Source: Setophaga petechia
Taxonomy: Eukaryota > Chordata > Aves > Passeriformes > Parulidae
Direction of reading: 5' to 3'
Length of the DNA: 64,000 nt
Assembly (NCBI GenBank): GCA_024362935.1
Contig: JANCRA010000039.1
Location: 6,573,040-6,637,039, forward strand
The position numbers were made by a program, and so were the translations under genes. Below the pieces are notes generated by a model. It was not told the origin of the DNA. It was given only the letters and a program-made list of their open reading frames with translations, and ran no database searches. This document shows positions 57,389-64,000 of this stretch, piece by piece; the stretch's first letter is position 1, and every line of letters starts with the position of its first letter.

Positions 57389-58817
57389 GTGGGAAAGTAC
57401 TGTTTTCTAGCACTTTGCAAGCTGCTAACACAATCGCAGTACTGTGTAGCAGTTAGGTATTCAGTGCACTGCAGTAAGTGTTTCTTGTCACCTACATCTA
57501 AGCAAATAGCTTTTTCACTATGTCTCCCAAGGAGAAAACCTTCCTGCTCACTAAACATCTCCTATCGTGTTCTAGAAGTAGCACAGAGGGCTGCAGTGTG
57601 TTCTGTAACAAGAAAAAGAAAGTTGTCTAAGACGCCTTCCTTTCAAGTGTTAATGTGAAGGGAAAGGCAAGAGAGTGGGAAAGTACTGTTTTCTAGCACT
57701 TTGCAAGCTGCTAACACAATCGCAGTAGTGTGTAGCAAATAGCTTGTCACTGCACTGCAGTAAGTGTTTCTTGTCACCTACATCTAAGCAAATTGCTTTT
57801 TCTCTATGTCTCCCAAGGAGAAAATGTTGCTGCTCAAAAACAACCTCCATCGCGTTGTAGAAGTTGCACAGAGGGCTGCAGTGTGTTTTGCAAAATGTAA
57901 AAGAAAGTTGTCTAAGACGCCTTCCTTTCAAATATTAATATGAATAGAAAGGCAAGGGAGTGGGAAAGTACTGTTTTCTAACACTCTGCAAGGTGCTAAC
58001 ACAATCCCAGTGTTGTGTAGCAATTAGCTTGTCACTGCACTGCAGTAAGTGTTTCTTGTCACCTACATCTAAGCAAATAGCTTTTTCACTATGTCTCGCA
58101 CGGAGAAAACCTTCCTGCTCACTAAACAACTTCCATCATGTTGTAGAAGTTGCACAGAGGGCTGCAGAGTGTTTTGTAACAAGAAAAATAAAGTTGTCTA
58201 AGACGCCTTCCTTTCAAGTATTAATGTGAATGGAAAGGCAAGAGAGTGGGAAAGTACTGTTTTCTAGCACTTTGAGAGCTGCTAACACAATCGCAAGGCT
58301 GTGTAGCAGTTAGCTTTTCAGTGCACGGCAGTAAGTGTTTCTTGATACCTACATCTGAGCAAATAGCTTTTTCACTTTGTCTCGCAAGGGGAAAACGTTG
58401 CTGCTCACTAAACAACTTCCATCGTGTTGTAGAAGTTGCACAGAGGGCTGCAGTGTGTTTTGCAGCAAGAAAAAGAAAGTTGTCTAAGACGCCTTCCTTT
58501 CAAGTATTAATGTGAAGGGAAAGGCAAGAGAGTGGGAAAGTACTGTTTTCTAGCACTTTGCAAGCTGCTAACACAATCCCAGTGCTGTGTAGCAGTTAGC
58601 TGTTCAGTGCACTGCAGTAAGTGTTTCTTGTCATTTACATCTAAGCAAATAGCTTTTTCACTATGTCTCGCAAGGAGAAAACCTTCTTGCTCACTAAACA
58701 TTTCCTATCGTGTTCTAGAAGTTGCACAGAGGGCTGCAGTGTGTTTTGCAGCAAGAAAAAGAAAGTTGTCTAAGACGCCTTCCTTTCAAGCATTAATGTG
58801 AACGGAAAGGCAAGAGA
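57103..58817 (+). repeat. HOR 29: 6-mer A-B-I-J-G'-H, 1715 bp
   Basis: Starts are 57103, 57389, 57675, 57960, 58246 and 58532. It is nearly identical to HOR 27; one difference is AAAATGTAAAAG here versus AAAATATAAAAG in the I copy of HOR 27. Confidence 0.93.
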
Positions 58818-60818
58818 GTGGGAAAGTACTGTTTTCTATCACTTTGCAATCTGCTTACACAATCCCAGTGTTGTGTAGCAATTAGCTTGTCAGTGCACGG
58901 CAGTAAGTGTTTCTTGATACCTACATCTGAGCAAATAGCTTTTTCACTTTGTCTCGCAAGGGGAAAACGTTGCTGCTCACTAAACAACTTCCATCGTGTT
59001 GTAGAAGTTGCACAGAGGGCTGCAGTGTGTTTTGCAAAATGTAAAAGAAAGTTGTCTAAGACGCCTTCCTTTCAAGTATTAATGTGAAGGGAAAGGCAAG
59101 AGAGTGGGAAAGTACTGTTTTCTAGCACTTTGCAAGCTGCTAACACAATCGCAGTACTGTGTAGCAGTTAGGTATTCAGTGCACTGCAGTAAGTGTTTCT
59201 TGTCACCTACATCTAAGCAAATAGCTTTTTCACTATGTCTCCCAAGGAGAATACCTTCCTGCTCACTAAGCATCTCCTATCGTGTTCTAGAAGTTGCACA
59301 GAGGGCTGCAGTGTGTTCTGTAACAAGAAAAAGAAAGTTGTCTAAGACGCCTTCCTTTCAAGTGTTAATGTGAAGGGAAAGGCAAGAGAGTGGGAAAGTA
59401 CTGTTTTCTAGCACTTTGCAAGCTGCTAACACAATCCCAGTGCTGTGTAGCAATTAGCTTGTCACTGCACGGCAGTAAGTGTTTCTTGATACCTACATCT
59501 GTGCAAATAGCTTTTTCACTTTGTCTCGCAAGGGGAAAACGTTGCTGCTCACTAAACAACTTCCATCGTGTTGTAGAAGTTGCACAGAGGGCTGCAGTGT
59601 GTTTTGCAGCAAGAAAAAGAAAGTTGTCTAAGACGCCTTCCTTTCAAGTATTAATGTGAAGGGAAAGGCAAGAGAGTGGGAAAGTACTGTTTTCTAGCAC
59701 TTTGCAAGCTGCTAACACAATCCTAGTGCTGTGTAGCAGTTAGCTGTTCAGTGCACTGCAGTAAGTGTTTCTTGTCAGCTACATCTAAGCAAATAGCTTT
59801 TTCACTATGTCTCGCAAGGAGAAAACCTTCCTGCTCACTAAACATTTCCTATCGTGTTGTAGATTTTGCAGAGAGGGCTGCAGAGTTTTTTGACACAAGA
59901 AAAAGAAAGTTGTCTAAGATGCCTCCTTTCAACTATTAATGTGAAGGGAAAGGCAAGAGAGTGGGAAAGTACTGTTTTCTAGCACTTTGCAGGCTGCTAA
60001 CACAATCGCAAGGCTGTGTAGCAGTTAGCTTTTCAGTGCACGGCAGTAAGTGTTTCTTGATACCTACATCTGAGCAAATAGCTTTTTCACTTTGTCTCGC
60101 AAGGGGAAAACGTTGCTGCTCACTAAAGAACTTCCATCGTGTTGTAGAAGTTGCACAGAGGGCTGCAGTGTGTTTTGCAGCAAGAAAAAGAAAGTTGTCT
60201 AAGACGCCTTCCTTTCAAGTATTAATGTGAAGGGAAAGGCAAGAGAGTGGGAAAGTACTGTTTTCTAGCACTTTGCAAGCTGCTAACACAATCCCAGTGC
60301 TGTGTAGCAGTTAGCTGTTCAGTGCACTGCAGTAAGTGTTTCTTGTCACCTACATCTAAGCAAATAGCTTTTTCACTATGTCTCGCAAGGAGAAAACCTT
60401 CTTGCTCACTAAACATTTCCTATCGTGTTCTAGAAGTTGCACAGAGGGCTGCAGTGTGTTTTGCAGCAAGAAAAAGAAAGTTGTCTAAGACGCCTTCCTT
60501 TCAAGCATTAATGTGAACGGAAAGGCAAGAGAGTGGGAAAGTACTGTTTTCTATCACTTTGCAATCTGCTTACACAATCCCAGTGTTGTGTAGCAATTAG
60601 CTTGTCAGTGCACGGCAGTAAGTGTTTCTTGATACCTACATCTGAGCAAATAGCTTTTTCACTTTGTCTCGCAAGGGGAAAACGTTGCTGCTCACTAAAC
60701 AACTTCCATCGTGTTGTAGAAGTTGCACAGAGGGCTGCAGTGTGTTTTGCAAAATGTAAAAGAAAGTTGTCTAAGACGCCTTCCTTTCAAGTATTAATGT
60801 GAAGGGAAAGGCAAGAGA
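57389..60818 (+). repeat. 3430-bp 12-mer super-repeat, copy 3
   Basis: Third and last copy; the following B' at 60819 starts an 8-mer. Length is exactly 3430 bp in each copy, that is twelve 286-bp monomers minus the single-base deletions of I and F**. Confidence 0.92.
58818..60532 (+). repeat. HOR 30: 6-mer A-B-C*-F**-G-H, 1715 bp
   Basis: Starts are 58818, 59104, 59390, 59676, 59961 and 60247. It is the last unit of the 12-mer run and looks the same as HOR 28 by eye. Confidence 0.93.
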
Positions 60819-62818
60819 GTGGGAAAGTACTGTTTTCTAGCACTTTGCAAGCTGCTAACACAATCGCAGTACTGTGTAGCAGTTAGGTATTCAGTGCACT
60901 GCAGTAAGTGTTTCTTGTCACCTACATCTAAGCAAATAGCTTTTTCACTATGTCTCCCAAGGAGAAAACCTTCCTGCTCACTAAACATCTCCTATCGTGT
61001 TCTAGAAGTTGCACAGAGGGCTGCAGTGTGTTCTGTAACAAGAAAATAAAGTTGTCTAAGACGCCTTCCTTTCAAGTGTTAATGTGAAGGGAAAGGCAAG
61101 AGAGTGGGAAAGTACTGTTTTCTAGCACTTTGCAAGCTGCTAACACAATCCCAGTGCTGTGTAGCAATTAGCTTGTCACTGCACGGCAGTAAGTGTTTCT
61201 TGATACCTACATCTGTGCAAATAGCTTTTTCACTTTGTCTCGCAAGGGGAAAACTTTGCTGCTCACTAAACAACTTCCATCATGTTGTAGAAGTTGCACA
61301 GAGGGCTGCAGAGTGTTTTGTAACAAGAAAAATAAAGTTGTCTAAGACGCCTTCCTTTCAAGTATTAATGTGAATGGAAAGGCAAGAGAGTGGGAAAGTA
61401 CTGTTTTCTATCACTTTGCAAGCTGCTTACACAATCCCAGTGTTGTGTAGCAATTAGCTTGTAACTGCACTGCAGTAAGTGTTTCTTGTAACCTACATCT
61501 AAGCAAATAGCTTTTTCACTATATCTCGCAGGCAGAAAACGTTGCTGCTCACTAAACAACTTCCATCGTGTTGTAGAAATTGCCCAGAGGGCTGCAGAGT
61601 GTTTTGTATCAAGAAAAAGAACGTTGTCTAAGACGCCTTCCTTTCAAGTATTAATGTGTAGGGAAAGGCAAGAGAGTGGGAAAGTACTGTTTTCTAGCAC
61701 TTTGAGAGCTGCTAACACAATCGCAGTGCTGTGTAGCAATTAGCTTGTCAGTGCACGGCAGTAAGTGTTTCTTGATACCTACATCTGAGCAAATAGCTTT
61801 TTCACTTTGTCTCGCAAGGGGAAAACGTTGCTGCTCACTAAACAACTTCCATCGTGTTGTAGAAGTTGCACAGAGGGCTGCAGTGTCTTTTGCAGCAAGA
61901 AAAAGAAAGTTGTCTAAGACGCCTTCCTTTCAAGTATTAATGTGAAGGGAAAGGCAAGAGAGTGGGAAAGTACTGTTTTCTAGCACTTTGCAAGCTGCTA
62001 ACACAATCGCAGTACTGTGTAGCAGTTAGGTATTCAGTGCACTGCAGTAAGTGTTTCTTGTCAGCTACATCTAAGCAAATAGCTTTTTCACTATGTCTCG
62101 CAAGGAGAAAACCTTCCTGCTCACTAAACATTTCCTATCGTGTTGTAGATTTTGCAGAGAGGGCTGCAGAGTTTTTTGGCACAAGAAAAAGAAAGTTGTC
62201 TAAGATGCCTCCTTTCAAGTATTAATGTGAAGGGAAAGGCAAGAGAGTGGGAAAGTACTGTTTTCTAGCACTTTGAGAGCTGCTAACACAATCGCAAGGC
62301 TGTGTAGCAGTTAGCTTTTCAGTGCACGGCAGTAAGTGTTTCTTGATACCTACATCTGAGCAAATAGCTTTTTCACTTTGTCTCGCAAGGGGAAAACGTT
62401 GCTGCTCACTAAACAACTTCCATCGTGTTGTAGAAGTTGCACAGAGGGCTGCAGTGTGTTTTGCAGCAAGAAAAAGAAAGTTGTCTAAGACGCCTTCCTT
62501 TCAAGTATTAATGTGAAGGGAAAGGCAAGAGAGTGGGAAAGTACTGTTTTCTAGCACTTTGCAAGCTGCTAACACAATCCCAGTGCTGTGTAGCAGTTAG
62601 CTGTTCAGTGCACTGCAGTAAGTGTTTCTTGTCAGCTACATCTAAGCAAATAGCTTTTTCACTATGTCTCGCAAGGAGAAAACCTTCTTGCTCACTAAAC
62701 ATTTCCTATCGTGTTCTAGAAGTTGCACAGAGGGCTGCAGTGTGTTTTGCAGCAAGAAAAAGAAAGTTGTCTAAGACGCCTTCCTTTCAAGCATTAATGT
62801 GAACGGAAAGGCAAGAGA
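60533..62818 (+). repeat. HOR 31: 8-mer with G', 2286 bp
   Basis: Starts are 60533, 60819, 61104, 61390, 61676, 61962, 62247 and 62533. It resembles HOR 20 and 23 (TTTTTTGGCAC in F, G', GTCAGCTAC in H) but its F keeps GTCAGCTAC and its A has the normal AAAATGTAAAAG end. Confidence 0.93.
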
Positions 62819-64000
62819 GTGGGAAAGTACTGTTTTCTATCACTTTGCAATCTGCTTACACAATCCCAGTGTTGTGTAGCAATTAGCTTGTCAGTGCACG
62901 GCAGTAAGTGTTTCTTGATACCTACATCTGAGCAAATAGCTTTTTCACTATGTCTCGCAAGGGGAAAACGTTGCTGCTCACTAAACAACTTCCATCGTGT
63001 TGTAGAAGTTGCACAGAGGGCTGCAGTGTGTTTTGCAAAATGTAAAAGAAAGTTGTCTAAGACGCCTTCCTTTCAAGTATTAATGTGAAGGGAAAGGCAA
63101 GAGAGTGGGAAAGTACTGTTTTCTAGCACTTTGCAAGCTGCTAACACAATCGCAGTACTGTGTAGCAGTTAGGTATTCAGTGCACTGCAGTAAGTGTTTC
63201 TTGTCACCTACATCTAAGCAAATAGCTTTTTCACTATGTCTCCCAAGGAGAATACCTTCCTGCTCACTAAACATCTCCTATCGTGTTCTAGAAGTTGCAC
63301 AGAGGGCTGCAGTGTGTTCTGTAACAAGAAAAAGAAAGTTGTCTAAGACGCCTTCCTTTCAAGTGTTAATGTGAAGGGAAAGGCAAGAGAGTGGGAAAGT
63401 ACTGTTTTCTAGCACTTTGCAAGCTGCTAACACAATCCCAGTGCTGTGTAGCAATTAGCTTGTCACTGCACGGCAGTAAGTGTTTCTTGATACCTACATC
63501 TGTGCAAATAGCTTTTTCACTTTGTCTCGCAAGGGGAAAACGTTGCTGCTCACTAAACAACTTCCATCGTGTTGTAGAAGTTGCACAGAGGGCTGCAGTG
63601 TGTTTTGCAGCAAGAAAAAGAAAGTTGTCTAAGACGCCTTCCTTTCAAGTATTAATGTGAAGGGAAAGGCAAGAGAGTGGGAAAGTACTTTTTTCTAGCA
63701 CTTTGCAAGCTGCTAACACAATCCTAGTGCTGTGTAGCAGTTAGCTGTTCAGTGCACTGCAGTAAGTGTTTCTTGTCAGCTACATCTAAGCAAATAGCTT
63801 TTTCACTATGTCTCGCAAGGAGAAAACCTTCCTGCTCACTAAACATTTCCTATCGTGTTGTAGATTTTGCAGAGAGGGCTGCAGAGTTTTTTGACACAAG
63901 AAAAAGAAAGTTGTCTAAGATGCCTCCTTTCAAGTATTAATGTGAAGGGAAAGGCAAGAGAGTGGGAAAGTACTGTTTTCTAGCACTTTGCAGGCTGCTA
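62819..64000 (+). repeat. HOR 32: A-B-C*-F**-G, truncated by window end
   Basis: Starts are 62819, 63105, 63391, 63677 and 63962 (39 bp of G only). It matches HOR 24 at a distance of 14291 bp, including CACTATGTCTCGC in A. F** has a private T at 63690. Confidence 0.92.

Larger units (their letters stand above)
1..64000. repeat. Satellite DNA array, ~286-bp monomer, higher-order repeat organisation
   Basis: The conserved start GTGGGAAAGTACTG recurs every 285 or 286 bp from one end of the window to the other, always on the same strand, giving 225 monomers with no inserted foreign DNA and no inversion. Ten monomer classes recur in fixed order, forming 32 higher-order units of 1715, 2001, 2286 or 2858 bp. 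Classes differ from each other by several percent (G versus H about 23 of 286 positions by hand count), while copies of one class are almost identical between units. This is the signature of HOR homogenisation by unequal exchange. The most likely setting is eukaryotic centromeric or other constitutive heterochromatin; the family itself is not one I recognise. The array continues beyond both ends of the window. Confidence 0.98.

Noticed and set aside
1..64000. A long repetitive gene, for example a giant repeat protein
   Set aside because: No frame stays open across a monomer join; every monomer has stops in all frames, and 286 is not a multiple of three.
1..64000. CRISPR array
   Set aside because: There are no short direct repeats separated by unique spacers; the entire 286-bp unit is repeated and similar throughout.
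1..64000. Tandem 5S rRNA, tRNA or snRNA gene cluster
   Set aside because: I see no 5S internal promoter boxes, no tRNA B box (GGTTCGA type) and no poly-T terminator of the expected kind; AGCTTTTTCAC has five T but no RNA gene upstream that I can support.
1..64000. Primate alpha satellite or telomeric repeat
   Set aside because: The monomer length is 286 bp, not 171, with no recognisable alpha consensus; there are no runs of TTAGGG or similar short telomere repeats.
1..64000. Transposable element insertions or target-site duplications inside the array
   Set aside because: Monomer starts follow each other at 285 or 286 bp without a gap over the whole window, leaving no room for an insertion.

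Overview
The whole window is one uninterrupted tandem satellite DNA array. I find no protein-coding gene, RNA gene, transposon, CRISPR array or unique-sequence island. The array holds 225 head-to-tail monomers (223 complete, partial ones at both ends), all in the same orientation. Each is 286 bp, or 285 bp in three classes with a single-base deletion. GC is about 41% (hand count on one monomer) and CpG is roughly half of expectation. Long homogeneous satellite with higher-order repeats points to a eukaryotic heterochromatic block (centromeric, pericentromeric, or on a sex or B chromosome). I do not recognise the monomer as a named family and cannot name the organism.

Monomers are phased here on the conserved GTGGGAAAGTACTG. 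Ten classes can be told apart, called A to J. The commonest higher-order repeat (HOR) is the 8-mer A-B'-C-D-E-F-G-H (2286 bp, 14 copies). A, C, E and G belong to one type (type 1: CGGCAG, CTTGATACC, TTTGTCTCGCAAGGGG). B, D, F and H belong to a second (type 2: CTGCAG near offset 80, CTTGT instead of CTTGATACC, TCTAAGC). The 8-mer is therefore a strictly alternating 1-2-1-2 array, a 572-bp dimer amplified into a tetramer of dimers. Adjacent G and H differ at about 23 of 286 positions by my count, while the same class in successive HORs is nearly identical.

Layout: 1-35.4 kb is a mosaic of 2286-bp 8-mers with shorter HORs. These are the 1715-bp 6-mer A-B-C*-F-G-H, the 1715-bp A-D-E-F-G-H, the 2001-bp 7-mer A-B-I-J-D-E-F/H, and a 1715-bp variant ending in an E/H hybrid. 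At 35.4-38.2 kb lies an expanded 10-mer. Two adjacent near-identical 6287-bp blocks follow at 36.2-48.8 kb. Then come three tandem copies of a 3430-bp 12-mer at 50.5-60.8 kb. At 60.5-64.0 kb the 8-mer and 6-mer pattern seen at 46.2-49.7 kb resumes.

The array is mainly a record of unequal exchange. Hybrid monomers mark crossovers, short patches mark gene conversion, and nearly every length change keeps the type 1/type 2 alternation. The exceptions all involve classes I and J, which are both type 2. All calls come from reading the sequence by eye; no alignment or database search was run.
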